Shown here piece by piece: positions 55,280-64,000 of a stretch of 64,000 nucleotides of DNA. Origin of the DNA: Isoetes taiwanensis. Its lineage: Eukaryota; Streptophyta; Lycopodiopsida; Isoetales; Isoetaceae. A model generated the notes under the pieces. That model had not been told where the DNA came from, searched no databases, and saw only the letters and a list, made by a program, of their open reading frames with translations. The DNA is taken from contig JAJEKV010000006.1 in the NCBI GenBank assembly GCA_021234155.1, forward strand, positions 25,723,756 to 25,787,755, read 5' to 3'. Position 1 is the first letter of the stretch, and every line of letters starts with the position of its first letter. The position numbers were made by a program, and so were the translations under genes.

Positions 55280-56497
55280 TCAACAATGTTTCCATTTAGA
55301 TCGATGGTGCAGCCGACCCCTCCCTTCAATTTCTTGGAATTCCCCATTTCCAACTTGAATCCTTTTGGAATTGGATGTAACCAGGTTCTTTAACAGTCGA
55401 TGGGATTGGACTACTGATCTTTCAGCTCCACTATCAACTATAAGAGGATCAACTCTATTAGCATTCGGATTTTTTTCAAAAAAGGCTAAAGTTTGATTTA
55501 CCTCATTTTCTTCTTCATCTTCAGAGTTGTCTTTTTCTACTGTTTCCTTGGCAACAAATGCCCCAGCTGAATTTCTGCCACGTCCCCTGCTAGAACTTCC
55601 TCTTCCTCCTCTAGTTGCAGGTCCCTTGTTATTTCTCTTTCCATGGTCTTTTGGGGTAGGACACTTGGCTGCAACGTGCCCTTTTCCTCCACAAGTATAG
55701 CAGTTGAAATCCCTTTTTAATTTTGGGCAATCACTCTTAAAATGCCCTGTCTCATTGCAATTATAGCATGTTACTTTCTTTTTTCCAGCAAAAAGGATTT
55801 CAGGGGCCTCTTCTCTTTCTCTTATAATTTTCTTCTGTTCAAACTCTGTTCTTAGAACATTCTCTGCTTCTTCCCTTGATTTGCTCATGTTTCTAATGAA
55901 CAGGGACAGATTTTCATTCTCACTAACAGCTCTGGATATTTGGAGAACCTGGCTTCTTTCACTAACATTCACTCCAGCACCAGCCAAATCAGCTATGATG
56001 TTATCGAATTTATTAAAAAAATATGATACATCTTCTTCCTCCTTTAGTTTCAGGCCCCTTAATTCATTTTCAAGCAAATCTATTTGGGATGAAGTCTTTT
56101 CTTCATAATGTTTTAACAAAAAACTCCACATCTGCTTAGGACTTAAATTTCTCAACTTAAGTCTAATGGTAGGGCTTACCTTACAGGTAATTATGCCTTG
56201 AGCCTCCTTAACCTTTGAGTATAAGGACCTCCCAGTTCCTACATGACTGCCCCCAGCTGCTCCTTCAGCTGTAGCTGCTCCAAGACCTGCATGCTCTCTC
56301 ATGTTAACAGAACCTTCAGAAAAGGACCTGGTAATGGTGTTCATGTTGACATTTATGCCTCCATCTGGATCAACAAGATCCCAGAGATCCTCAACTTCCA
56401 GAATATGCTTCACAGCATCCTTCCACACCTGGAATCCTGGTCCACCTTTGTAGACCTCCACTGTGCTTAAGAGACTAGCTCCAAATCTGCTGGACAT
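55280..56497 (-). CDS. Copia gag and protease start
   Basis: The likely start is the Met of 'MSSRFGASLLS' (ATG at 56495-56497); an upstream Met adds eight residues. The N-terminal ~140 residues have 'GPGFQVWKDAVKHILEVEDL' (gag polyprotein start) and the middle 'LKLKEEEDVSYFFNKFDNII' typical of copia gag. Two zinc knuckles follow, CYNCNETGHFKSDC and CYTCGGKGHVAAKC, then an Arg/Gly-rich stretch and an acidic linker. The protease signature 'LIVDSGAERSVV' (Asp-Ser-Gly present) lies near the end, after which a frameshift interrupts the protein. Two tandem knuckles, rather than one, are less common in copia gag. Confidence 0.9.
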   Translation of the reverse strand: MSSRFGASLLSTVEVYKGGPGFQVWKDAVKHILEVEDLWDLVDPDGGINVNMNTITRSFSEGSVNMREHAGLGAATAEGAAGGSHVGTGRSLYSKVKEAQGIITCKVSPTIRLKLRNLSPKQMWSFLLKHYEEKTSSQIDLLENELRGLKLKEEEDVSYFFNKFDNIIADLAGAGVNVSERSQVLQISRAVSENENLSLFIRNMSKSREEAENVLRTEFEQKKIIREREEAPEILFAGKKKVTCYNCNETGHFKSDCPKLKRDFNCYTCGGKGHVAAKCPTPKDHGKRNNKGPATRGGRGSSSRGRGRNSAGAFVAKETVEKDNSEDEEENEVNQTLAFFEKNPNANRVDPLIVDSGAERSVVQSHRLLKNLVTSNSKRIQVGNGEFQEIEGRGRLHHRSKWKHC

Positions 56498-56539
56498 ATT
56501 TGAGATGTAAAAATAACACAAGGTTCAACAGGATTATCA

Positions 56540-56551
56540 GCTCTGATACCA
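56540..56551 (-). promoter_or_regulatory. Primer-binding site of the copia element
   Basis: TGGTATCAGAGC on the minus strand, two bases inside the LTR; a perfect complement of the plant initiator-Met tRNA 3' end. The same site recurs at 51663-51674 beyond the inner LTR. Confidence 0.95.
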
Positions 56552-56553
56552 AT

Positions 56554-57166
56554 TGTTGAATTTGGCTACCAGGTAATGTCAATCACAATCTCTATAGATC
56601 AATTCACAATGCATTCATACAATATAAGCAATGCACTAATGGGAATGACCTTTGAATAAATCACACACAACTTAGATCATATAATAACCAATGATATTAA
56701 TCATTTCAAACCATTAGGCACTGTAGCAATTTAGGCACTGTAGCTCGGGTATTGACCCGAACCCTGTAGCTATGTTGACCTGCAACAAACACAATCTTAG
56801 AGCATGACGTTCATACTTGATTCCTCCTTAAATTACAATACCGGCCAACTGATCTACAGATCGGCCATCTCTGAAACTTATAGGGCCTGTATCCGGCGGT
56901 TATGGCTATGGATAGGGCCGCTTTGCCGAGCTCCTATTTGAATGGAGCTTTCCCCCTAAAATAAGATCCACCTTTAACTTTATATTTAGTATCTGGTTCA
57001 ACCATAACCATTGAACCTATTTACGACCTTTAACCCTCTATATATATACAACATTGGGTTTACCTAAGAATGAAAAGCTGTGTACAGATGTATGTATAAG
57101 TTTAGGTCGATCATGAGTAAGAACCTCAGAAGAATTATGTGATGACTTCATACTAGAATTCTAACA
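56554..57166 (-). repeat. Copia LTR (5' on the minus strand)
   Basis: 613 bp, TGTTAG to CAACA on the minus strand. A TATATATATA run at 57039-57048, about 120 bp from the LTR start, is the likely TATA box. Confidence 0.95.
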
Positions 57167-57719
57167 GACAGCATATGCCGATGGCAAGAAAGGTTTTTCC
57201 AGAGATGCAAGCGACACCATGACTATGCCGCCGCTCGACTTTTCATCTATTCTCCAGCCTAATACATGAAGATTCTGTTGTTTTTCGCCTACAAATGGAT
57301 CAAATCGTTGAGCAAGCTTCAAAAACATGTGGAGTACCATGCTTAATTTCTAGCTGCTGAATAAAAGGATTCAGCAATTCTCCATCGATTATTTGTTGTG
57401 CTGCACAATAAGAATGAGATCTCTCCAATGATTGTTTGTTGTGGTGCACAATCAGACTTGATCTCAGGCTATTGAAATTATTCTTTACTCAAATAATGAA
57501 GCAAAGAGCTTCAATCCAGGTTTGCCGACAAATTCTCTATCCTTTGTTTAGGTGGCTTGTTGATGACCATTTTATGATGATTGATTGTATTCCATGTTGA
57601 TAAATAATATCGATCGATATATTTTGCTATTTTAAACACTATTTGATGTATTTAGTAACTGCCAGAGAGCATTACACTATTGATATTATTATCGTTCTTT
57701 TAGATCTAGGACTAACTCA
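57167..57719. repeat. Duplicated segment, copy B, right part
   Basis: Resumes copy B after the copia element and matches 44128-44440 plus 48650-48860, giving the LINE-free state at 57480-57510 ('GAAATTATTCTTTACTCAA' and on). Ends at 'CTAGGACTAACTC'. Confidence 0.9.
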
Positions 57720-58064
57720 AAGGTTCTTTTAGACCTGATTGACTTTGAAGGTTTTTCTTTTTCTTTTTTATTATTATGCTGCCTGGGCTGGTTCTATATG
57801 ATACTAACTTGGCACAGAAATGATCTTCTTAATTCTCACATTGCATCATATGTATTATAAATACATAAAGTATGTTTCAAAAAATTGGGGACCATGCTAT
57901 AGGCGTATAGGCTTAAAAGATATCCCATGGTTATTACTTGCTGCATAATAGAAGACCTTCACAGACCTTTACCAATGATACATACATATTTACCCAATAA
58001 TAGGGTTAGCATTTAATAATGGAGGCAAGATACGGTGGTAAAGGGCACTTTACCAGACTATTAG

Positions 58065-58415
58065 CCTTACACAAATCTCCTTGGTCAAGATATCGTGGAT
58101 ATAAGCGCCCGCATTATGGGCTACGATTCGGATGGTTACTCCACCTCCAGTTCAAAGAAGAGTGAATTGACTCTTGCTGATTTGAAGCGGGAGTTTGAGG
58201 CACACTCTTTGAAGGAGGTTAAGCCAGATATCGGCATGGATTCTAGGGTCGCTAGAGGCGGTTATGGCCCAAGAAGAGGTGGTGGTTTCAGAGATGACAA
58301 AGCTGGATACCAAAGGGGTGCTAAACAATCTGGCAAAAGACACATTGATGATTATCAGGCAGCTCACAGAGTCCAGGACATTTAAGATTTGGACTATGAT
58401 CCGGACTATGACCAG
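58065..58415 (+). pseudogene. Exon-like segment of an unknown host gene (3)
   Basis: Runs from an acceptor 'GACTATTAG' to a donor 'GACCAG|GTTTTC'. Encodes 'LLGQDIVDISARIMGYDSDG', 'YSTSSSKKSELTLADLKREF', 'EAHSLKEVKPDIGMDSRVAR', then a Gly/Arg-rich stretch ('GGYGPRRGGGFRDDKAGYQR') and 'HIDDYQAAHRVQDI', one TAA stop, 'DLDYDPDYD'. The composition (Ser-rich start, RGG-like middle, acidic Tyr-rich end) suggests a nuclear or RNA-associated protein, but I do not recognise the family. The in-frame stop makes it a pseudogene or a sequence error. It lies on the same strand as the exon-like pieces at 49856 and 50635. Confidence 0.5.
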
Positions 58416-58479
58416 GTTTTCCATTTGATTTTTTATATAAATTCAAGATTTATTGAGTGATTCTAGTCTTCCCATCTAG

Positions 58480-58527
58480 GTTTTCGGATAGCAAGAATGC
58501 TCAGAAAGATTCTGGATTTAATAATAG
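58480..58527 (+). pseudogene. Exon-like segment of an unknown host gene (4)
   Basis: 48 bp between 'CCCATCTAG' and 'GTATTAATAC', 64 bp after the previous exon. In the frame that stays open it encodes 'FSDSKNAQKDSGFNNR', in keeping with the disordered character of exon 3, but this needs a phase that exon 3's donor does not give exactly. The link is therefore tentative. Confidence 0.35.
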
Positions 58528-58669
58528 GTATTAATACAATATCACAGCTTAGGTAACAAAGACATTCTCTATAGTCTTCATATGATTATATTACAAAGCC
58601 AATAATTGCATAGGGCGGGAAAATATGCCCTAGATAATAATACAAAAGGCATCGAAATAAGGTTTATCA

Positions 58670-59360
58670 TCTTTGAGATATTCTAGAATGGGACTACGCA
58701 TGAAACCAACAAACCGCCCCACATCACCAACAAAACAACAAGACAAAACAAACCTCCCAGTGGGAGGGCTGATTCTGTAGCGTGCCATGATAAAAAATAC
58801 AATAACAAAGAAGGGGGAGGGTGGGTTCAAAGAAAAAATCTTCTGAGAGAGAGAAGCGCCGATGAGAAATCGAAAGCTGAAAGCGCTAAAATAGCGAACT
58901 TCCAACGAGCGGGCATCGCAGCCGCGCATGCATGCAAAACATGCATGCTCGTCCCATTCTAGAATGGCGATCCGATGTCTCGGATCGATGGGATTCTAGA
59001 ATGGGACTACATAAAAACAACAAACGCCCGAATACCAAAGGACTTCCTTAACAAACTAGGATCGAGGGCGAAGGTCCGCGGATGAAGGCTAAAAAGGCCG
59101 AAAAGGGCGGCATGAAAAGAAATGCCAAATTGGCCAAACCCGAGGCGGGAAGAAGCCCCTCCCACGCACAGGAAACAATCAAAAGAAATAAAAGGCTATG
59201 CTGGAGAGAGAAGAGCCTGCGCCGATGAGAAGTCGAGCGGCTTGGCGCCTAAACTAGCGAACTCCCAACCAGAACGGGCATGCGCCGCCCGCATGCATGC
59301 AAAACATGCATGCTCGTCCCATTCTAGAATGGCGATCCGATGTCTCGGATCGATGGGATT
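58670..59360. repeat. Two-unit array rich in perfect palindromes
   Basis: A ~160 bp block (58838-58998) is repeated at 59199-59359: 'GAGAGAGAAG', 'GCCGATGAGAA', 'AACTAGCGAAC' or similar, then an RY-type inverted repeat (GCATGCATG arms around CAAAA, at 58926-58948 and 59291-59313), the 12-bp palindrome CATTCTAGAATG, and the hairpin GATCCGA-TGTC-TCGGATC. In the first unit a second CATTCTAGAATG-like arm (58993-59005) encloses the hairpin, so 58953-59005 forms a nested inverted repeat. A third TTCTAGAATGGGACTAC sits at 58681. Non-coding. Confidence 0.85.
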
Positions 59361-60199
59361 TTTACATGTTATTAAACACTGTTAAACAGTACTCTAAATA
59401 TTTAAACTATACTGTGGTAATCAGACTTCTAGTCATTATATTTGGCCTGATCATATATGATTGGGCATATGCATTGGCAGTATTATAGTGTAGTTAGTGA
59501 CTTTACATTTAATATTTCTGATTTTTATGTCATTTTATGGCCAATACCAGGGCAAAAGGGACAATGGGCAATCAACGATGAGCTGAAAACCCCAAAGTAC
59601 CTTTTGGCCCTTGCCCTACTACCATTCTAATGCTAAAAGGATACTGATTGGCTGCAGGTACGGGGTTTTCTACTCATTGTCTCATTTGCTTTGTTGGTTG
59701 GATTTGGCTTCATTGGTGGATAAGACTCCAGAGTTAACATAAACAGCAAGATATTTTCTACTGCAATACACTGGCCGGACAAAATTGCAGGGTTTTTATA
59801 TCCTACACTTTTGGTTGTTAAACTTGGTCTAAGATAGGTTCTGGTTTTGATCCAGAAAGGATGTAAATGTTTTGGATTGATGTTTCAGCTGAACATGCTT
59901 GAATACTTCTAGGGATAGGTATGCATACTATATGCTGAACTTGATGACTGTTATTTTGAGAGGTAGTAATGGTCAGTGATACCTAAGGCATATATGAATA
60001 TGGATGTATAATCAGAAATTACAAACATCAGACTCCTAAGATAGTTGTTTGCTTTTACATAATATATAACACTTTTGCATGCAAACATATTTAAAGGTTT
60101 ATGTTGATGCAAACTCTGTGATAATCAATTGGCTGTCAAAGATGGCGTATCCCGTAATCTTCAAATACAGGAAAATGCATGGTAGTAGACTGTAAACCC
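59361..60199. other. No gene recognised; partner of the 48.9 kb block
   Basis: About 840 bp. The block at 59550-59680 shares 'GGGCAAAAGG', 'GTACCTTTTGGCCCTTGC' and 'GATTGGCTGCAGGTAC' with 48861-49000. Otherwise AT-rich and intron-like. Confidence 0.5.
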
Positions 60200-60210
60200 A
60201 TGATCATAAT

Positions 60211-61560
60211 ATGGATTTGCCCATAGTGGCATTACTGGCAAAGATACATCCTATTATATCTGACGAACAAAGAGCTACTCTAGAAGCAGAGATTACGGTG
60301 AATGATTTAGCAGATGCTACCTTCCTTTTGAAGAAAGGAAAGTGTCCTGGAATTGATGGTATTCCTGTGGAGTTCTTTCAGGAGTTATGGGATTGTGTTG
60401 GCGATGATGTGTACGACGCGTTTCAGGATTTTAAGAGGCAAAGGCGTCTAGACAAAATTCTCAACTCGGGCTGCATTTCTCTTATTCCTAAGTGTAAGGA
60501 ACCTTCAACAATTTCGGACTGGCGCCCTATCACCTTACTATCTTCTGTGTACAAGATTTTTGCCAAAGCTTATGCACAAAAGCTTCGGGATATTCTTGCG
60601 ATTCTATATCCTCTACGGTCGGGATTTACGCCCGCGGCGATGCATATTAAACAATGTAGATCTTTGCCTATGAAGGTATTTCTTGGGCTCGACTTGGGGC
60701 CATGAAATTGTATATTTGAAATTGGACTTTGCAAAAGCATATGGCGGTGTTGGTGGGCCTTCTTAGAAAATGTCTTTTCAGCTTTGGTTTTGGTGCACAA
60801 TTCACGGTGATGTCATGAGGCTTCATTATTACGCTTTCGCTCTTCTATTCTCTTCCAAGGGAACCCTCGGCATTCTTTCAGGTGGGTGCGTGGCATCCGT
60901 CGGGGCTGCCCTTTAGCTCCATTGTTATTCTGATTGTGGCTGAGGTTCTTGCACATGTCTTCTCTCTTGCCGCCTGCGGGGAGGGAATCTTGCATGGACT
61001 TCCTATGAACAATGGGTCGCGGGAGAGATCTGTAATCAATATCACGGATGACACTTTCCTTTTTGAGGCGGATGAGCAAAATTTGCGAGAATGCCATTTC
61101 CTTGTTGGATTCCTTTTTCCTAAGCGTCACGGTATTTTTGTGGGTTGGCGGAAGTGTACATCACTATGGGCATTGGACTCTCGGTTCCACCATGTGTAGC
61201 TACCTTTCCATGGAAGATCCTTCCCCATGGTAAAAACAACCAAACTTCTCGGTATCCCTGTAGGTGTTCATATCTCATCAGGAGATGCGTGGGAGGCAGT
61301 GATCAAGGGCTTAGAAAAGCACCTTTTTTGGTGGTCCACAGCGAAGCTTTCCATGGCAGGACAAATTGTTGTGGCTAAGTCAGTTTTAAGCAGCACTCAT
61401 GTGTATATGGCCGTTCATGTTGGCTCGAGTCAAAGATACAACTTCTGCGTCGGGGTTGTCGGGGAACTTCATCACGGGGGAGCAGAGGAGGGTGATCTTT
61501 GTCAAAGTCGGTTAAGGAAAAGTGCATGTTGCCAAAAAAATTTTGGTGGCCTTGGAATGA
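60211..61560 (+). pseudogene. Reverse transcriptase of the second LINE
   Basis: The first 164 codons are open: 'LEAEITVNDLADATFLLKKG', 'KCPGIDGIPVEFFQELWDCV', 'RRLDKILNSGCISLIPKCKE', 'SDWRPITLLSSVYKIFAKAY'. After a frameshift near 60700: 'LDFAKAYGGV' (the A-Y-D block, Asp to Gly), 'RRGCPLAPLL' (about 60895-60925), 'LHGLPMNNGSRERSVI' and 'ITDDTFLF' (61040-61063), where the family has F/Y-A-D-D. Both catalytic Asp residues remain. 'VGWRKCTSLWALDSR' and 'FWWSTAKLSMAGQIVVAKSV' follow. Confidence 0.9.
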
Positions 61561-62179
61561 TTAATTTTCTTTTTTGAACAAGGTGATGATTTCTAAGTTC
61601 ATTTGGAGAATTTTGAATAATGTGGATGAGTCCCCGGTTCCGCCTTGTTTATCGGTCTTTGCAAATGTGCATTTCTTTTGGGTCTCGGTCTCTTAGGCCA
61701 CTTTTTCCTTGGGCTCTGTTCTATCCATTGGCGGCATACCTAATGCATCCCCATTTCTTAGAGGATTGCTAGTTGCATGGGAGGCTGTACAATCTACATT
61801 TCATTTTACCATCTTAGCACACTAGCATGGTGCAAGTTGTTGGTGGATTCCATTGGATGGTGGTCCTCTCTGGTTGCTTGATCCACCCATTGGCCAGCGT
61901 GGCGTCGATGGAAGCGATAGGTGTGCATATGATATCCGATTGGTATAATAATCAAAAGCGATTCTTGACATGGGAGGAGTTTAGAGCTAAGTTCCTCCTT
62001 TTAAGGTGGGATCGAGCTATTTGGCGAAAGGTGTCTTCAACTCTTCCCCATAGCACAAGTGGATGACCCCAGATGGGTAGTTCATGAGCATGTCCAAAGC
62101 GAGATAAGTTGGTGAATTCCATGTACAAGGTCTTGCTTGATCTTTGGCGTCTTGCCTCCTTAAATTCCAAGTGGCCTTT

Positions 62180-62710
62180 GGTCATTCGAGGATCGGCGGA
62201 AGCGGTATGGAAGTGGGTATGAGATAAACTACTCCATCCCAAAGTATCTGTTTTATGGTGGCAAGTCACTCATCGTTATCTGCAGCGTTAATATTACGGT
62301 GCCGCAGTTACGTCGAAGGTAATACGCACTTTGTCCCTTATGTGCCTGAGGGGGCGAGACAATTGAGCATTGCTTCTTCCTATGTAGACATGTCAAACAT
62401 GCTTGGTTGTGGCTTCAAGGCCTCTTTCATTTGCAATTTGAATAGCCCGGCCGAGGTGTTATTAGCAGTTTATCCAAGTAGTTGGGATAATTTGGCAAAG
62501 AGGGCCTTTCATTTGGCTTCTGCATGGATCATCTGGTCCATTTGGAAAAGAAGGAATCTTCTCATATTCAAAGGTCTTGCTTGTTCAGATGCACAGGTCC
62601 TTCTTGATGCCCAGCAACGAATTGTCAAAGCATTCAGGTGCTCATCAATTGCTAATGAGGTGAAGAGCCATATTTGGGAGCACTATCTTCATATTCATAC
62701 TTACTTATGA
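62180..62710 (+). pseudogene. zf-RVT C-terminal region of the second LINE
   Basis: 'DKLLHPKVSVLWWQVTHRYL' (about 62224-62282) and, in the frame ending at 62710, 'ASAWIIWSIWKRRNLLIFKG', the hallmark end of plant L1 proteins, with 'DAQQRIVKAFRCSSIANEVK' after it. Frameshifts near 62290 and 62350. Confidence 0.8.
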
Positions 62711-62860
62711 GTTTTTGCTTACTTTTCATATTGTTTAGATGTTGTATTTGAGTGGGGTGGTTTTGCTCTAGTGGACATTCTCTCCACTGAGTTATTAGTC
62801 CCCATTATACTCGTAACTTTCTCTGGGTAATAAAGGCTCAAATCCTTCAAAAAACAAAAA

Positions 62861-64000
62861 TAGTGGTATTTAATGTAGAAGATTCTTCGCAAATAAAAAT
62901 GATAAATCTTAAATGATTAATATCCAACAGGATTGATATTAAAAGTGGTATGCTTGTTTAAATAACAAGATATGGATTGGAAAGATGTGTGGCATCATGT
63001 ATGGGCTAGAACTATGTTATTGAACTATAAATCTGACAATACGATATGCAGAGTGTTAAATGAGTATGATCATGAAAGATCAGCAGCAACATGATTGATG
63101 TTTAACCCAAATATAAAGGTAAGCTGACATTGATGTACAAAGATTTAAAAATATGTTTACAAGTTGTCCATAGGTGTATAGCCTACAGAATGATGAGAGG
63201 TAAAATGATACTATGCTAGAGATGCTCATGCTAGCTATAGAATGATAATACTACCAAGGGATTGACCAAGGCAGATGTCTGGTCTAGGTTTCTAGTTCAG
63301 ACTGGCTTTTTTTTTTTTTTTTTTTTTTTTATTGGAAATAATGTGGAATGCAAATGTTCTGGTGTAAAGACAAATGAGGCATTTGATACAGGGTTTATTT
63401 GACGTTACAGTTGGGCTAAGTTATGAAATGTGGCAAATACCACCATCCATAAGGTAGCATTTGCTGAATGATGTGGAATGTGTTTGCCCTAAATTTGTCT
63501 GTGATCATGGCTCTAGTGATCATGGCTCTGGCACAGATTAGCGGCCACCATGCAGCGTATGCATGATCTAATGCTTAAGATCTAGAAGGAAGTATGGTTG
63601 GAAATATTACGTGTACATGTTGGGATATGATGGTCCATGGCATTTTGGCTTTGCTTTTTTTGATTACATTGGTTTTGGAAAAAAAAAAAAAAAACTCTAA
63701 CGATTGCATAGGTTAAAAAAAAAAAACACGCGAGCATATCGGATAGGCTAGTTCTTCATGGTTGCTCAAAGCCCGATTCTATTTAAGCAAATATGATCAC
63801 GGGAGCACCATACATCGGCATCTTGCATTTTGGATGGATCCTCGACCATAGATGAAAGGTATGGTTCGGATTACACATGATTTAGTCTTTTAGGGATTTA
63901 AAGCCGCAACTTATGGCAATTCGGTACTTGACACGCATCGGATGGCTGGAGTTAGATCTTTGCTTCTAGCTCGGATGGTTTTATGCATATTAGATTGTAA
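62861..64000. other. No gene recognised; homopolymer runs
   Basis: About 1.1 kb of AT-rich DNA with a T24 run (63307-63330), an A15 run near 63680 and an A13 run near 63715. These could be tails of very short retroposed pieces, but no body could be assigned. A short direct repeat 'ATCATGGCTCT(A/G)G' lies at 63505-63531. Confidence 0.5.

Larger units (their letters stand above)
51204..57166 (-). mobile_element. Copia retrotransposon with structure LTR-internal-LTR-partial internal
   Basis: Minus-strand Ty1/copia element inside duplication copy B. Reading on the minus strand: 5' LTR (57166 to 56554), Met primer site, gag-PR-IN-RT-RNase H, polypurine tract, second LTR (52287 to 51677), and then a second primer site and the first ~470 bp of another gag, cut off at 51204. 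Domain order PR-IN-RT defines copia. The LTRs (613 and 611 bp) are nearly identical, so it is younger than the gypsy elements. No target duplication joins the outer ends, as expected if a third LTR and most of a second internal region were lost after recombination. Gag (413 codons) and IN/RT (540 codons) are long open frames. Confidence 0.9.
60200..62860 (+). mobile_element. Second LINE of the same family, 5'-truncated
   Basis: Begins inside the RT ('MDLPIVALLAKIHPIISDEQ' at 60211) and runs to 'GTAATAAAGGCTCAAATCC' plus a short A-rich tail at 62848-62860. It shares with the LINE at 44441-48647 the RT blocks, the 'LPHGKTTKLLGIPVGVHISS'-type middle, the zf-RVT region and the 3' end 'AATAAAG..T..ATCCTTC(A)n'. 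No endonuclease is present, as expected from incomplete reverse transcription. No clear target duplication was found, so the exact 5' border is uncertain by tens of bases. Confidence 0.85.

Noticed and set aside
63307-63330. T24 run as a minus-strand poly(A) tail of a retroposon
   Set aside because: No body with a recognisable 5' end or target duplication could be assigned next to it.
1-64000. tRNA or rRNA genes
   Set aside because: No cloverleaf with A/B-box pattern or rRNA core was found by eye; the Met-tRNA-like 12-mers are retroelement primer sites.

Overview
The window reads as nuclear DNA of a land plant with a large, repeat-filled genome. It holds Ty3/gypsy chromoviruses, a Tat/Athila-like gypsy element, Ty1/copia elements and plant-type L1 LINEs, together with a calmodulin-like pseudogene and intron-bearing gene remnants with GT/AG borders. 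Nothing looks bacterial or organellar. I cannot fix the species. The gag type at 29.8 kb and the LINE family would suit a seed-free plant or a gymnosperm, but that is a weak inference. No complete, uninterrupted host gene is visible.

Layout. 0-4.15 kb: low-information DNA with a broken four-EF-hand calmodulin-like gene (minus strand). 4.16-10.14 kb: gypsy element 1, with LTRs, zinc-knuckle gag, RT/RNase H and integrase, all broken. 10.5-29.3 kb: gypsy element 2, a chromovirus, split in its RT by gypsy element 3 (13742-26650), a 12.9 kb chromovirus flanked by the target duplication AAATT. The 5' LTR of element 2 also carries a ~480 bp Mutator-like MITE, so this is a three-part nest.

29.8-34.9 kb is the least familiar block. 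On the plus strand a Ty3-type gag domain continues in the same frame into a small module that may be Tudor/BAH-like. Further on, still on the plus strand, comes a DUF7869-like putative transposase core followed by another such module. Between them, on the minus strand, lie two exons of a gene resembling an Ulp1 (C48) protease. A ~490 bp tandem duplication also sits inside. I read the block as a decayed, possibly undescribed large transposon or composite.

35.4-37.2 kb: fragment of a copia element (minus strand). 37.2-43.7 kb: mostly unassigned, with short tandem repeats and one decayed unknown reading frame. 43.8-57.7 kb: two copies of a ~0.9 kb duplicated segment. One copy was split by a LINE (44441-48647, long poly(A)); the other by a copia element with the structure LTR-internal-LTR-partial internal (51204-57166). 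Each copy supplies the empty site for the other. Between and after them lie short exon-like pieces of one or more unknown host genes (49.9-50.7 and 58.1-58.5 kb). 58.7-59.4 kb: a duplicated cluster of perfect palindromes. 60.2-62.9 kb: a second, 5'-truncated LINE of the same family. The rest is unassigned.

Differences between repeat copies pile up at CAG/CTG trinucleotides (the symmetric CHG methylation context). Many of the small frameshifts in the elements may therefore be base-calling or assembly errors, or methylation-driven mutation, rather than ordinary drift.
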